Of a stretch of 64,000 nucleotides of DNA, positions 8,872 to 17,821 are shown piece by piece. The stretch's first letter is position 1; each line of letters starts with the position of its first letter. The notes beneath the pieces were generated by a model. The model searched no databases. It worked only from the letters and a program-made list of their open reading frames with translations, and was not told the DNA's origin. Origin of the DNA: Candidatus Tisiphia endosymbiont of Sialis lutaria. Lineage in GTDB: Bacteria > Pseudomonadota > Alphaproteobacteria > Rickettsiales > Rickettsiaceae. The translations under genes and the position numbers were made by a program. Location of the stretch: positions 1,395,253 through 1,459,252 of the forward strand of contig NZ_OZ032153.1 of assembly GCF_964026535.1 (NCBI RefSeq), read 5' to 3'.

Positions 8872-9549
8872 ATGGTGGATATTAAAATGGAAGATATTAA
8901 TGATTGGGAAGAAAAATATGAAAATTGTAAATATGCTGATAGGTTACTAAGTAAATTATCTGAGCTAAATCAGCAAGTAACTATACCTGTAAATATTAAT
9001 GAGATTACAAAAGGTATCTATTACGCCAAAAAGTATCATGGTAGCCAAATGCGACAATCCGGCGATCCATATTACTCCCATCCGATAGAGGTAGCGTATA
9101 TGGTTGCCGAATATACCGCACTAAATATGCCAAAATATTACAGAACTGATATGATCATTACCAGTTTACTACATGATACTATTGAAGATACAGCTTTTAC
9201 CGAAGAGATGATTGGTAGAGTTTTTGGTGAGCAAGTTGCTAGTCAAGTGGTAGATTTGACTCGGGTGAAATCTTATGGAAAAATCAGTGCGGCAGAGACA
9301 ATGAGTATATTATATTCTCAAAATAAGAAAGATATTTTAGTAATAAAACTATTTGATCGAATTCATAATATGCAAACTATTGGTGCAAAATCTCCTGATA
9401 AGATTAAGAAGATAGTTGGTGAAACAGCACAGAGTTTTCTAGCGGTATGCACTTATTTTGGCTATATAAATTTGGAGAATTATTTGTATAAATTATGCCA
9501 TAACTCTGTATCTAGAGAACATAATACCAACGAACTAGAAGTTTTGTAA
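8872..9549 (+). CDS. SpoT-like HD-domain (p)ppGpp hydrolase paralogue, copy 3 (intact)
   Basis: 225 aa, the best preserved of the three paralogues. It carries SHPIEVAYMVAEY, LLHDTIEDT with the HD and ED metal/catalytic residues, the substrate-side GKISAAETMS, and FDRIHNMQTIGAKSPDKI. Only the hydrolase domain is present; no RelA-type synthetase or regulatory ACT/TGS domain follows, so a small alarmone hydrolase is predicted. Start is ATG 8,872 or ATG 8,887 (MEDIN, preceded by GGTGG). It ends 20 nt before the end of the convergent MFS gene, which suggests this is the ancestral arrangement of the duplicated unit. Confidence 0.8.
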   Translation: MVDIKMEDINDWEEKYENCKYADRLLSKLSELNQQVTIPVNINEITKGIYYAKKYHGSQMRQSGDPYYSHPIEVAYMVAEYTALNMPKYYRTDMIITSLLHDTIEDTAFTEEMIGRVFGEQVASQVVDLTRVKSYGKISAAETMSILYSQNKKDILVIKLFDRIHNMQTIGAKSPDKIKKIVGETAQSFLAVCTYFGYINLENYLYKLCHNSVSREHNTNELEVL

Positions 9550-9568
9550 TTGCAAATTTAAACATATA

Positions 9569-10897
9569 CTAAGCATCGCGTAACTTCTCCAACATTGCAA
9601 AATGACGCAGACCAAATCCATATGCCACAAGGAAAGGCACAAATAATATTACTATGCCCCAATTACCAAAATGCTCTATTAAATAAACTAACCCAAAAGA
9701 AGTAACAATAAACATTATAGCCCGTACTACAGCAAATGAGATACTGACACATCTAAAACGTTTAAATACAGGAAACTGCTTATAAAATATTGGAGTTGCT
9801 GGAAATACTCTTGGTCCAAATATCACTATAAAGAACTGCAATAATAATAAATAAAAAGGAGATGGGATATTAGTTAATAAATATGGTAAGAATATAATAG
9901 TACTAGAAAAAATCACTAATCGTGTCTTTGAAATTTTTAGTGGAGATATCTTATAACTTAAATAATTATATGCAATACCAATAAGTAAATATGCTGTTGC
10001 AATAATCAAGTTATGAGCAATAATTTGCTGAGAATTATAATTTAGGGTAGTTCTAAGTATAGCACTACAATGCACATATAGCAAATAAAAACAAATTGAT
10101 CCAGTAGACTCAATTGATAAATAAGCTAATATAGTTTTTATATTAACTTTTTCATTTAACATTTCTTGATTAGTAATATCTTTTTTTTCTAGACCAAAAG
10201 TTTTAAGTTTATTTAGCAGCCTTCTGGTTGCATCAGCAAATTCTGGAGTTTCTCTAAGACGCGTCCTTGCCATAGCTCCCACTATGGCAATCACTGCACC
10301 AAATAAAAAAGCATATCGCCAGCTAAAGCTATATGCAGTAACAAGCGTTGCAACACCTAAAGCAAATACTGCTCCTAGATCAGCAAATATTGAAATACAA
10401 CCAACAACAGGATATTGCAGTGGTGGTTTGGTCATTTCCGTTAAATATAATTCAGCCCCTACTACTTCTCCTAAGGATGACATACCTTGGACTATCCGAC
10501 AAATAGTGATTAATACCGAAGCGGTAATCCCAATTTGGGCATAAGTCGGCAAAATAAACATCATCAAACAAGAACATGCCATCATGAAAGTTGTAACAAC
10601 TAGTGTAGTTTTACGACCTACTTTATCGCCTATCCAACCAAATAGCAAAGCCCCAATTGGTCGAAAAACAAAAGTAGCACAGAAGGAGAAAGCTGACAAA
10701 AGAGTAGTAGTGTGCGGATCGCTCTGTGGAAAAAACAATTCATTCAACAATACTGCCATATGAACATATAGCATTAAGTCAAAATATTCAAGCAATGTTC
10801 CTATTGACAGCAACCCAACAGCTTCTTTTTGTTCTCTGGTAAGGCTATTCTGGCGATCAGGGATAATCCTGGTATTTTCTTGAACAATTTCACTCAT
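9569..10897 (-). CDS. ProP-like MFS transporter, copy 3 (intact)
   Basis: 442 aa from ATG 10,897 (MSEIVQENTRIIPDRQ). An upstream in-frame extension to 10,990 begins in a MITE end and is rejected as the start. Twelve hydrophobic segments are visible, with GWIGDKVGRKTTLV between segments 2 and 3 and RTRLRETPEFADATRR in the mid-loop. Both are typical of the MHS/ProP branch of the major facilitator family (proton symport of osmolytes or organic acids; the Rickettsia substrates are mostly unproven). It converges with HD copy 3. Unlike copies 1 and 2 it has no frameshift or truncation. Confidence 0.85.
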   Translation of the reverse strand: MSEIVQENTRIIPDRQNSLTREQKEAVGLLSIGTLLEYFDLMLYVHMAVLLNELFFPQSDPHTTTLLSAFSFCATFVFRPIGALLFGWIGDKVGRKTTLVVTTFMMACSCLMMFILPTYAQIGITASVLITICRIVQGMSSLGEVVGAELYLTEMTKPPLQYPVVGCISIFADLGAVFALGVATLVTAYSFSWRYAFLFGAVIAIVGAMARTRLRETPEFADATRRLLNKLKTFGLEKKDITNQEMLNEKVNIKTILAYLSIESTGSICFYLLYVHCSAILRTTLNYNSQQIIAHNLIIATAYLLIGIAYNYLSYKISPLKISKTRLVIFSSTIIFLPYLLTNIPSPFYLLLLQFFIVIFGPRVFPATPIFYKQFPVFKRFRCVSISFAVVRAIMFIVTSFGLVYLIEHFGNWGIVILFVPFLVAYGFGLRHFAMLEKLRDA

Positions 10898-10980
10898 AAT
10901 TAACTCAAATAATTGTTTTTTCGGAATAAGTAGCCGAGTTTCTAAAAGCAATAGGTAAATCACCACACTCTTTTGCCAAT

Positions 10981-10997
10981 TTCTCATCAATTGACTA
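10981..10997. repeat. MITE end (partial)
   Basis: ttctcatcaattgacta matches the terminal 17 bp of the TA-flanked MITE family and is followed by TA. No partner end was found nearby, so it is a remnant. A similar lone end starts at 16,497. Confidence 0.6.
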
Positions 10998-11047
10998 TAG
11001 CTCAGAATTTTCTGGAAGTAATTTTACTACCACGTGATTTCGCTAAT

Positions 11048-11326
11048 TTAATTATTTTCTTTCTTTGCATCTTGGTTACTATTGACGATAGTTGATTGTT
11101 GTTGTCTCGTCAATTTATTCTTTTCTTCTATGTAATTAAGAAAAAAATGAGTAAATATTAAAAACCCAATTATCATCGGAATAAAAACAAATATAATAGC
11201 ATTGCGTTTTCTAATAGATTCTTCACGATCTAAACGATCCTCTTGCTCCTCGTATGTTTCCCCTAATTCATTACGCCATGTATCTTCTTGATCTGAATTA
11301 TCTTGATCTGAGTTGTTTTCTAGCAT
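11048..11326 (-). CDS. Small single-pass membrane protein
   Basis: 92 aa. An acidic N-terminus (Asp/Glu-rich, residues 1-38) is followed by a positively charged RKRN and one hydrophobic segment (AIIFVFIPMIIGFLIFTHFF, residues 43-62), then a polar tail. The charge pattern predicts a cytoplasmic N-terminus. It lies downstream of recG on the same strand with a 170-nt AT-rich gap, so it may have its own promoter. No family recognised. Confidence 0.6.
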   Translation of the reverse strand: MLENNSDQDNSDQEDTWRNELGETYEEQEDRLDREESIRKRNAIIFVFIPMIIGFLIFTHFFLNYIEEKNKLTRQQQSTIVNSNQDAKKENN

Positions 11327-11496
11327 TTTATACCTTTTATTAAATATTATTTACAATAACTTAGAGATTAAACTATAAAAAATTATACACAAGTATAAAT
11401 TAAATAAAATTAATATTTAATCTTTATTTATATTAATTTAAATTGAATTTATTGTAAATATTATTGAATTTTTAGTTAGTTATCTTCGGCAATTTC

Positions 11497-13710
11497 CTAG
11501 TTTAATTCATTAAATTCTACTTTAGCAAATAATTTTGTTTGAAGTGTCAATAATTCTGAATGATTATTTGAACTTTCTTCTGCCAATTTATTAGCTTTAG
11601 TTAAAAGGTCTAAGTCTCTAGCTAGATCAGCAAAAAAGAATCTTATCTCACCACTTTGCTTTGTTCCTAATATTTCTCCGCTACCTCTTAACAGTAAATC
11701 CTGCTCAGCTATATAAAAGCCATCATTACTATTTCTCATCACTTCAAATCTAGATTTTGCAAGTATAGTTAATTTTTGAGGATCATATAGAAGAATACAA
11801 TGAGATTGTAACATTCCACGTCCAACTCTACCTCTTATCTGATGTAATTGAGCTAAACCAAACTGCTCGGCATTCTCTATGACGATTAAGGTGGCATCTG
11901 GGACATCAATACCCACTTCAATTACAGTTGTTGCAATAAGAATTTTAATATTACCATTCTTAAATTGTTGCATAATCGCATCTTTTTGTTCATTTTTCAT
12001 TTTGCCGTGTATAGTAGTTGTAATGTTAGGGTAGGCGGTTTCAATGGTAATGAATCTGGTATTAACGTCAGTCAGCCCAGTAGACCTCTTGCCTAACTCT
12101 ACTTCTGCTGGTAATTTGGACAATGATGCGGTACTCGAATCCTCACGTACATTAGAGTACGCTGCGGTTCTGCGTTCCGCGTCTCCTTCAAATTCCTCAG
12201 CATAAGCGAGTTTTGCAAGAGGTCTAGTGTTTTTTTCCTGGGTTACTAACTCTTCATCAGTTTGATCGATAAGGGGGCATATCCAGTAAATTTTTTCTCC
12301 AGATGTTAGTTTTTTATCCAAAACGGAAATTACATTATTTAGTTTTGTTTTGGGTAAGATGCTAGTAATAATTGGTAGTCGATTTTTTGGCTTACTGGTT
12401 AATTTAGAAATATCCATATCTCCAAACATAGTCAAAGTAAGGCTTCTAGGAATAGGGGTGGCTGTCATTACTAAAACATCGGGATATGAAGCTTTATTAA
12501 TTAAATCAAGCCGTTGTTGTACACCAAATTTATGTTGCTCATCAATGACAATATAACCTAGATTTTTAAAAATTACTTTTTCTTGAAATAATGCATGAGT
12601 GCCAATTAATATATCAATATCTCCGTTTTCTAGCTCTGATAATAGCTTATTGCGTTCTTTGCTAGATATTTTTCCAGTAAGTAAACCAATCTTTATTCCG
12701 CTTTCACTTAAGGCTTTAACAAAGAATTGGTGATGTTGATTTGCTAATAAATCAGTAGGAGCCATTAGTGCAGCTTGAAATTTATGATATACTACATTGA
12801 CTATTGTTAATAAAGCTACCAGGGTCTTGCCAGACCCTACATCACCTTGCAGTAAACGCATCATTTCTGTAGGAGATAATTGATCTTTTTCAATTTCTTC
12901 AATGACTTTTTTTTGGTCATATGTTAGTTCAAATCCTAATATTTTAAGTATTGATTGTTGTAGCTGAACGGATTTAGTAAATGAATTACCTTGTTTTAAT
13001 TTTGTTTGTTGACGGAGATGTTGTAATGATAGCTGGTTAGCAAATAGTTCTCTTGCTGCTAATCGTCTTAAGGATTGAGTTTGTAATTTAGTATCATGAA
13101 CTTGGTATAAATGCATGATTTTTAAATCATTTAATAAAGATTCAATATAATCCTTTATTTCTTGAAAATTTTTAGGGATACTGTTACACTCTTTTTCAAG
13201 CAAATCAATAGCCTTTATTATATAGGAATAAAGTTGCTTATTAATTATTCCATAAGTTAAAGGATAAATTGATTGTATAGAGTTGGTAAGTTTTTTATCA
13301 AAAATAAATATTGGGTGAGATATTTGAGCTAAGCTAGAGAATATTTGTACCTTGCCTTCAATTATTTGCTTACTACCTATCGTAAGTTTATTTAGCAAAA
13401 AATAAGGTGGTCTATTAAAAAATATCAGTAGAATAGAACCAGTCTCATTAGATACTAAGATTTTTAAAGGCTGCTTTCTGCTTTTAGGAACAAGAATTTC
13501 TTCAATTGTTACTTCCGCTTGAATTAACTGTCCATTTTTCAGTAAAGATAAATTGGGCGAAATTGTTTTAACTTGATAAGAAGTAGGGCGGTAAAATAGC
13601 AAATCTCTTAAATTGATGATCCCCAATCTTTTAAGTCCATCAATTATATTATCACTAACGTTAATATGTGATTTAATTGGTAGGAAAAAAAACTTACTGA
13701 TAGTTAACAT
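11497..13710 (-). CDS. recG: ATP-dependent DNA helicase RecG, with an in-frame palindromic insertion
   Basis: 737 aa. It remodels stalled replication forks and Holliday junctions. Visible motifs: wedge/OB region at the N-terminus, Walker A GDVGSGKT (about residue 290), DEQH box (IDEQHKFGVQQR), motif III MTATPIPRSL, motif V ATTVIEVGIDVPDATLIVIE and motif VI QIRGRVGRG, then the TRG-type C-terminus. Residues about 495-544 (LAKLAYAEEFEGDAERRTAA and on to AEVELGKRSTG) are not helicase sequence but a Rickettsia-type palindromic element translated in frame between motifs III and V. It is the last gene of the uppS-cdsA-ftsB-rnd-recG strand run. The helicase motifs remain intact, so the protein is probably active. 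Confidence 0.95.
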   Translation of the reverse strand: MLTISKFFFLPIKSHINVSDNIIDGLKRLGIINLRDLLFYRPTSYQVKTISPNLSLLKNGQLIQAEVTIEEILVPKSRKQPLKILVSNETGSILLIFFNRPPYFLLNKLTIGSKQIIEGKVQIFSSLAQISHPIFIFDKKLTNSIQSIYPLTYGIINKQLYSYIIKAIDLLEKECNSIPKNFQEIKDYIESLLNDLKIMHLYQVHDTKLQTQSLRRLAARELFANQLSLQHLRQQTKLKQGNSFTKSVQLQQSILKILGFELTYDQKKVIEEIEKDQLSPTEMMRLLQGDVGSGKTLVALLTIVNVVYHKFQAALMAPTDLLANQHHQFFVKALSESGIKIGLLTGKISSKERNKLLSELENGDIDILIGTHALFQEKVIFKNLGYIVIDEQHKFGVQQRLDLINKASYPDVLVMTATPIPRSLTLTMFGDMDISKLTSKPKNRLPIITSILPKTKLNNVISVLDKKLTSGEKIYWICPLIDQTDEELVTQEKNTRPLAKLAYAEEFEGDAERRTAAYSNVREDSSTASLSKLPAEVELGKRSTGLTDVNTRFITIETAYPNITTTIHGKMKNEQKDAIMQQFKNGNIKILIATTVIEVGIDVPDATLIVIENAEQFGLAQLHQIRGRVGRGMLQSHCILLYDPQKLTILAKSRFEVMRNSNDGFYIAEQDLLLRGSGEILGTKQSGEIRFFFADLARDLDLLTKANKLAEESSNNHSELLTLQTKLFAKVEFNELN
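12081..12226. repeat. Rickettsia-type palindromic element inside recG
   Basis: 146 bp bounded by tagacctcttgc and its complement gcaagaggtcta. It adds about 49 codons without a stop. The encoded peptide (EGDAERRTAAYSNVREDSS) resembles the known RPE-1 type peptide of Rickettsia proteins, from memory. Half-sites with gacctcttgcataac also occur at 41,122. Confidence 0.8.
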
Positions 13711-13739
13711 GTTTTATTACTATATAGTTTTGTCTTTTT

Positions 13740-13793
13740 AATGTCATACCTGGGAAAGCAGGTATCCAGATTCCCGCTTCGGTGCGGAATCTT
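13740..13793. repeat. Palindromic element supplying the rnd stop codon
   Basis: A 'gtcatacctgggaaagcagg / cccgcttcggtgcggaatc' element fills the gap between rnd and recG. Its end forms the last base pairs of the TAA of rnd. Confidence 0.6.
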
Positions 13794-14403
13794 AGTGCAT
13801 AAAAATATCGATATCGTTCCAGCCTATCAGATCCAAATTAGCTCTAATAGGTAAGAATTTAAAAATTTGTTTTGCAAGGTCTAGCCTATTTTCGGCTAAT
13901 AATCTATCTTGTAAGATAGAACGTAGCTGATGTAAATAAAGGACATCTTTGGCAGCATATTCTTTTTGTTCTTCCGTAAGCTCATTTCTTCCCCAATAGG
14001 AAGATTGTTGTTGTTTAGAAATTTGCACTGAAAGCAATTCGCGACATAAATCTTTTAAGCCATGGGAATCAGTGTAGGTTCTAACCAATTTAGAAGATAT
14101 TTTGGTACAGAAGATATTCTCTAAATCAATTTCAAGATATTTCTTTATTGCGGCTAAATCAAATCGAGCATAGTGAAATATTTTACACCGATTTTTATCA
14201 AGTAATAATTTTTTTAAATTAGGTGCTGCATAGTTCTTGTCAATAAAGTTTACTAGATAAGCATCACCATCACCATTACTCATTTGCAAAAGACATAATC
14301 TATCCCTATGCACTTTTAATCCCATCGTTTCTGTATCGATTGCTAAGTCTCCATCAATATTAAAATTTTCTGGAATATCATTGTAAAAAACTATAGTGCT
14401 AAT
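13792..14403 (-). CDS. rnd: Ribonuclease D-type 3'-5' exonuclease, probable ATT start
   Basis: 203 aa. DEDD-family exonuclease for tRNA 3' processing. The first ATG (14,325) would cut off the exonuclease I motif, because the upstream codons in frame encode LAIDTETMG with the catalytic D and E. The frame extends without a stop to an ATT at 14,401-14,403, five bases after a strong AGGAGG; no ATG, GTG or TTG lies between. I therefore place the start at ATT. Motif II (HYARFDLAAI) and motif III (YAAKDVLYLHQL) are present. The helicase-and-RNase-D C-terminal domain of the E. coli enzyme is absent, as in other short alphaproteobacterial versions. It lies 9 nt after ftsB. Confidence 0.85.
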   Translation of the reverse strand: MSTIVFYNDIPENFNIDGDLAIDTETMGLKVHRDRLCLLQMSNGDGDAYLVNFIDKNYAAPNLKKLLLDKNRCKIFHYARFDLAAIKKYLEIDLENIFCTKISSKLVRTYTDSHGLKDLCRELLSVQISKQQQSSYWGRNELTEEQKEYAAKDVLYLHQLRSILQDRLLAENRLDLAKQIFKFLPIRANLDLIGWNDIDIFMH

Positions 14404-14412
14404 AATAACCTC

Positions 14413-14754
14413 CTAATCTTTTATATTGCTTACCACATATTTTACGGTAAATACCTGTTCTGTTGGAGACGCCACTCCTAAAACTCTTCTAGCTTCTTGG
14501 TCAAGCATATCCTTGTCTAGAGATTCTGGTCTAAGTAGTTTTACTTTATGTTCAAGTTCAACACGTTCTGCCCTTAAAGTTTCTAGCTCACTATAGGCTT
14601 TTTCCAGTTGTTGATTTAATGTAAAATAAGCAATAATTCCCCTATTACCATAAATAGAATGGAAAATAAAATAAGCTAATAGTAAAGAAAGCAAAACATT
14701 AAATATTATAATTTTGGATCTTTTAACTAAATCAATAAGATATTGATAATTCAT
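14413..14754 (-). CDS. ftsB: Cell division protein FtsB / DivIC family
   Basis: 113 aa. Short cytoplasmic N-terminus, one membrane segment (IIIFNVLLSLLLAYFIF, residues 15-31), then a periplasmic coiled coil (LNQQLEKAYSELETLRAERV) and a conserved end (LDQEARRVLGVASPTEQVF). This is the septum formation initiator layout; FtsB bridges FtsL and FtsQ at the division site. ATG at 14,754 overlaps the end of cdsA by 23 nt, showing translational coupling. Confidence 0.85.
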   Translation of the reverse strand: MNYQYLIDLVKRSKIIIFNVLLSLLLAYFIFHSIYGNRGIIAYFTLNQQLEKAYSELETLRAERVELEHKVKLLRPESLDKDMLDQEARRVLGVASPTEQVFTVKYVVSNIKD

Positions 14755-15457
14755 AATATTTTAATAATAAAAATAATATTGGGGCGGTGAGAATTATGCT
14801 GTCGAATCGGTCTAAAACGCCTCCATGACCTGGTATTATAGTGCCACTATCTTTAATAGCAAATTTGCGTTTGAAATATGAAATAAATAAATCGCTCATT
14901 TGTGCTATTAGTGCTAAACAAAAAGCTGCTATAATTAAGTGCCGTTTGTTTAACAAATAGTAAGTTGGCAAATCAAACCCTGGCAGCAAACTCAATAAAA
15001 ATGCCGCAACCCCGCTAGCTAATACTCCTGTGATTAATCCACTCCAAGTTTTGTTAGGACTAATCTTGGGAGCAAGTTTAATACCGCCTATATTTTTCCC
15101 GCCAATCATAGCAAATATATCAACTGACCATATTATAGTAAAATAGAGTAATAATAGCCACCGATTTTTATCTTCAGTAGCAATTATTACTAAAGATATA
15201 ATAGGAATGGGAATAATAATCAACCCAAATAATCCATAAAGAAAGGACGATTTGGTTATTGATGGTTTGGTCATCTGATACCATTCATATAACATACCTA
15301 CGGCAATTAATAACATCAATATATAAAATAACGACTTGATAGATATTATCGATATAATAAATACCGGTCCTATTACTAAGGCTGATAATACTCTCATGAA
15401 TATATTAGACTTTTTCTTACCTGCCACCAAAAGTCCTCTTCCTTTTTGAGTAATCAT
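14732..15457 (-). CDS. cdsA: Phosphatidate cytidylyltransferase
   Basis: 241 aa membrane enzyme that makes CDP-diacylglycerol from phosphatidic acid and CTP. Several hydrophobic segments are visible, and the C-terminal family signature is clear: SDLFISYFKRKFAIKDSG followed by IPGHGGVLDRFDS, with metal-binding Asp residues. Start placed at ATG 15,457 (MITQKGRG), which overlaps uppS by 41 nt; GTG 15,427 (VAGKKK), after GGAAGAGG, is an alternative. It is in the uppS-cdsA order common to many bacteria. Confidence 0.9.
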   Translation of the reverse strand: MITQKGRGLLVAGKKKSNIFMRVLSALVIGPVFIISIISIKSLFYILMLLIAVGMLYEWYQMTKPSITKSSFLYGLFGLIIIPIPIISLVIIATEDKNRWLLLLYFTIIWSVDIFAMIGGKNIGGIKLAPKISPNKTWSGLITGVLASGVAAFLLSLLPGFDLPTYYLLNKRHLIIAAFCLALIAQMSDLFISYFKRKFAIKDSGTIIPGHGGVLDRFDSIILTAPILFLLLKYYELSISY

Positions 15458-16106
15458 CTAACGCTTCTAATAAATCTTGTTTGTCAAAGTCAGGCCAGTA
15501 TTTAGGTGAAAAATATAGTTCAGCATATGCGATTTGCCATAATAATAAATTGCTGATTCTATATACCCCACCAGTGCGAATTAATAAATCTACATCTGGC
15601 ATTTCTGGATCATACAGATAATTAATAAACTCATGTTCACCAATATTTGTTTTACCAGAATCGATAATTTTCTGACAGGCATCAACAATTTCTGCTCGCC
15701 CGCCATAGCTAAAAGCAAGACAAAGAGTTATTTTATTATTATGTTTTGTTAATTCCATAGCATCATGAATTTGTTTTTGTAACACAGAATCCAACAAATC
15801 CAATTTACCGATAATTTTTATTTTAACCCCATTCTTGTGCAGTGCCTCAGTCTCATTTTTTAGATAATAACGTAATAATTTCAATAAAAATGTGACCTCA
15901 GTCTTTGATCTACGCCAATTCTCTAATGAAAAAGTATAAAGTGTAACGTAAGGTATATTAAGTTCTATAAAATTTGCTAATAATTTTTTTACTTTATCAG
16001 CACCTACTCTATGTCCTTCAAATTTAGGTAGGTCTTTCCCTAATGTCCACCTAGCATTACCATCCATGATGATAGCTAAATGATTTACTTTGTTGATTGT
16101 ACTCAT
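15417..16106 (-). CDS. uppS: Undecaprenyl diphosphate synthase
   Basis: 229 aa. Cis-prenyltransferase that makes the C55 lipid carrier for peptidoglycan. The substrate motif IIMDGNARW with the catalytic Asp15 is followed by GHRVGADKVK, TLYTFSLENWRRS and the C-terminal LLIRTGG...LLWQIAYAELYF. Length fits the family. First gene of the uppS-cdsA-ftsB-rnd strand; the 16,107-16,510 gap upstream consists mainly of palindromic elements. Confidence 0.95.
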   Translation of the reverse strand: MSTINKVNHLAIIMDGNARWTLGKDLPKFEGHRVGADKVKKLLANFIELNIPYVTLYTFSLENWRRSKTEVTFLLKLLRYYLKNETEALHKNGVKIKIIGKLDLLDSVLQKQIHDAMELTKHNNKITLCLAFSYGGRAEIVDACQKIIDSGKTNIGEHEFINYLYDPEMPDVDLLIRTGGVYRISNLLLWQIAYAELYFSPKYWPDFDKQDLLEALDDYSKRKRTFGGR

Positions 16107-16195
16107 ATTTACTTTTGTATTATATAGCTAATCTTGGTAAGTTTTTAAATGTTATCCCTATTTTGGTGCAGGAATCTCTATATCTCGCAATTGTC

Positions 16196-16495
16196 GAAAG
16201 TTAGAAGAAGATGTGGGTTTTAGATATCTTTTCTGTCATTGCGAGACCACGCAAGTAGGTCGTGGCAATCCATCTTTGGTTACTTTTATGGATTGCTTCG
16301 TCGACCTGCGGTCTTCCTCGCAATGACGTTACCCCATATACGACTTTTAAACTACCAGGTCTAAAACCGCTGCTTCTTCTAACTTTCAATAGTTATGCTC
16401 TAGACCCCTACCTTTGCAGGGGTGACAGCTGCCCTTGTTTCATTCCCGCTTCGGTGCGGAATCTATAGATATCGCACCGAAACAGGGACGACACT
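16196..16495. repeat. Composite palindromic element plus a second element
   Basis: 16,196-16,389 has outer arms gaaagttagaag / cttctaactttcaa around a 'tcattgcgag' core, the same composite as at 40,834-41,040. 16,403-16,495 adds a 'cctttgcaggggtgac' and a 'cgcttcggtgcgga' unit. A lone MITE end (tagtcaattgatgg) starts at 16,497. Together these fill the gap between the convergent-free uppS promoter side and envZ. Confidence 0.75.
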
Positions 16496-16510
16496 ATAGT
16501 CAATTGATGG

Positions 16511-17821
16511 CTAAAACTTTCTCGGGTTAGCTATAGGTAGTGAAATTTCAACCAATAACCCGCCTAAAGCTTTACTATCCTGTAATGATATTGTCCCACT
16601 ATGATCAATAATTATTTCTTTAGTAATAGCAAGACCAAGTCCAACATTCCCTGAATTATTAAGTGAACGGGACTTATCTGAACGGTAAAATGCTTTAAAT
16701 ACTAATAATTTCTCTTCGTCCTTTATGCCAATTCCATTATCTTCAATCTTTATTATTACATTAGTAGAGGTAGAGCATATAGTAATTTTTATTTTTGTAG
16801 AATATTTTATCGCATTATTTATTACATTAGATATTGCACGTTCAAAGTTGCTAGGCTTAATTTGTGTGTATACTGTTTGCCCTATCGTAATTAACTCAAT
16901 ATTGGCAGACCATTTATTTGTAACATTTAACATCCAAGAAGATAATTCGATTATTTGAGCTTCTTCTCCATTTTCTCCTCTAGCAAAATCAAGATATGAT
17001 TTTATCATTTGCTCCATAGCAACTATATCTTCCCTAAGACCTTCTGTTTCCTCAGATTTGTTCATTAGCTCTAATTGTAACTTCATTCTAGTTAACGGAG
17101 TACATAAATCATGTGAAATCATAGCAAGCATTCTAGTTCTTTTGCTAATTTGCTTTTCAATGCGTTCTTTCATTTTAAGAAAAGCAATACCAGCCTTTCT
17201 TATCTCTTTTGCCCCAGAAGGTTTAAATGTTTGTAATTTGGTGATTCCTTGCCCAAATTGATCAGCCGCATCTGCCAGAATTAAAATGGATTTAATTTGG
17301 TTTTTAGAGAAGATTAAGGAAACAGAAAGTAGTAAAATAGTTAAGAAGATTAACCACAAGACAAAAATATAGGCAGTTGGATTCATCAACAATTTTGCTG
17401 GGAAAGTTATTTGTATTAAACCATCGGTTAATTGAAGTAGTACTTCAATTCTTCCTGAATCATTAAGCTTTACTATATTATTTTTATTAATTTTTACGTT
17501 AATAATATTTTTAAAAATCTCTAATTCTTCACTAATTCTAGGTTGCGTGGATGGCAAGGTTAATTTTGGATAAAACTGATATGACAAATTTAAATAATTT
17601 GTCGCTATGGTATTTTTTTCTAATAAATTATTATCGTCTTTTTCAAGCAAGGAAATAATCTCATTAGCAATAATATTACTAGTATAGTAAGAAACATTAT
17701 ACCAGTGACGATCATAGAACAAAAACACTGCTAGAATTTGTCCTATTAATGTCGGAACAATGATAATGAGTACAAATCTAGCCAGTAATGTTTGTGGAAT
17801 AATTTTATGTATAGATAGCAT
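16511..17821 (-). CDS. envZ: EnvZ-like sensor histidine kinase
   Basis: 436 aa. Two membrane segments (residues 14-34 and about 150-170) enclose a short periplasmic domain; a HAMP-like linker follows, then the H-box MISHDLCTPLTRMK with the phospho-accepting His near residue 237, N-box NVINNAIKYS, and G-boxes DNGIGIKDEEKLLVF and GNVGLGLAI. It phosphorylates the OmpR-like regulator encoded immediately upstream (17-nt overlap). The signal sensed in Rickettsiales is unknown. The 3' end lies next to a MITE end and palindromic elements. Confidence 0.9.
   Translation of the reverse strand: MLSIHKIIPQTLLARFVLIIIVPTLIGQILAVFLFYDRHWYNVSYYTSNIIANEIISLLEKDDNNLLEKNTIATNYLNLSYQFYPKLTLPSTQPRISEELEIFKNIINVKINKNNIVKLNDSGRIEVLLQLTDGLIQITFPAKLLMNPTAYIFVLWLIFLTILLLSVSLIFSKNQIKSILILADAADQFGQGITKLQTFKPSGAKEIRKAGIAFLKMKERIEKQISKRTRMLAMISHDLCTPLTRMKLQLELMNKSEETEGLREDIVAMEQMIKSYLDFARGENGEEAQIIELSSWMLNVTNKWSANIELITIGQTVYTQIKPSNFERAISNVINNAIKYSTKIKITICSTSTNVIIKIEDNGIGIKDEEKLLVFKAFYRSDKSRSLNNSGNVGLGLAITKEIIIDHSGTISLQDSKALGGLLVEISLPIANPRKF

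Noticed and set aside
1486..9549. Full RelA/SpoT bifunctional enzymes
   Set aside because: Only the HD hydrolase domain is present; no synthetase, TGS or ACT domain follows in any frame.
16201..16468. Short open frames on both strands between uppS and envZ
   Set aside because: They are made of palindromic elements and have no coding character.
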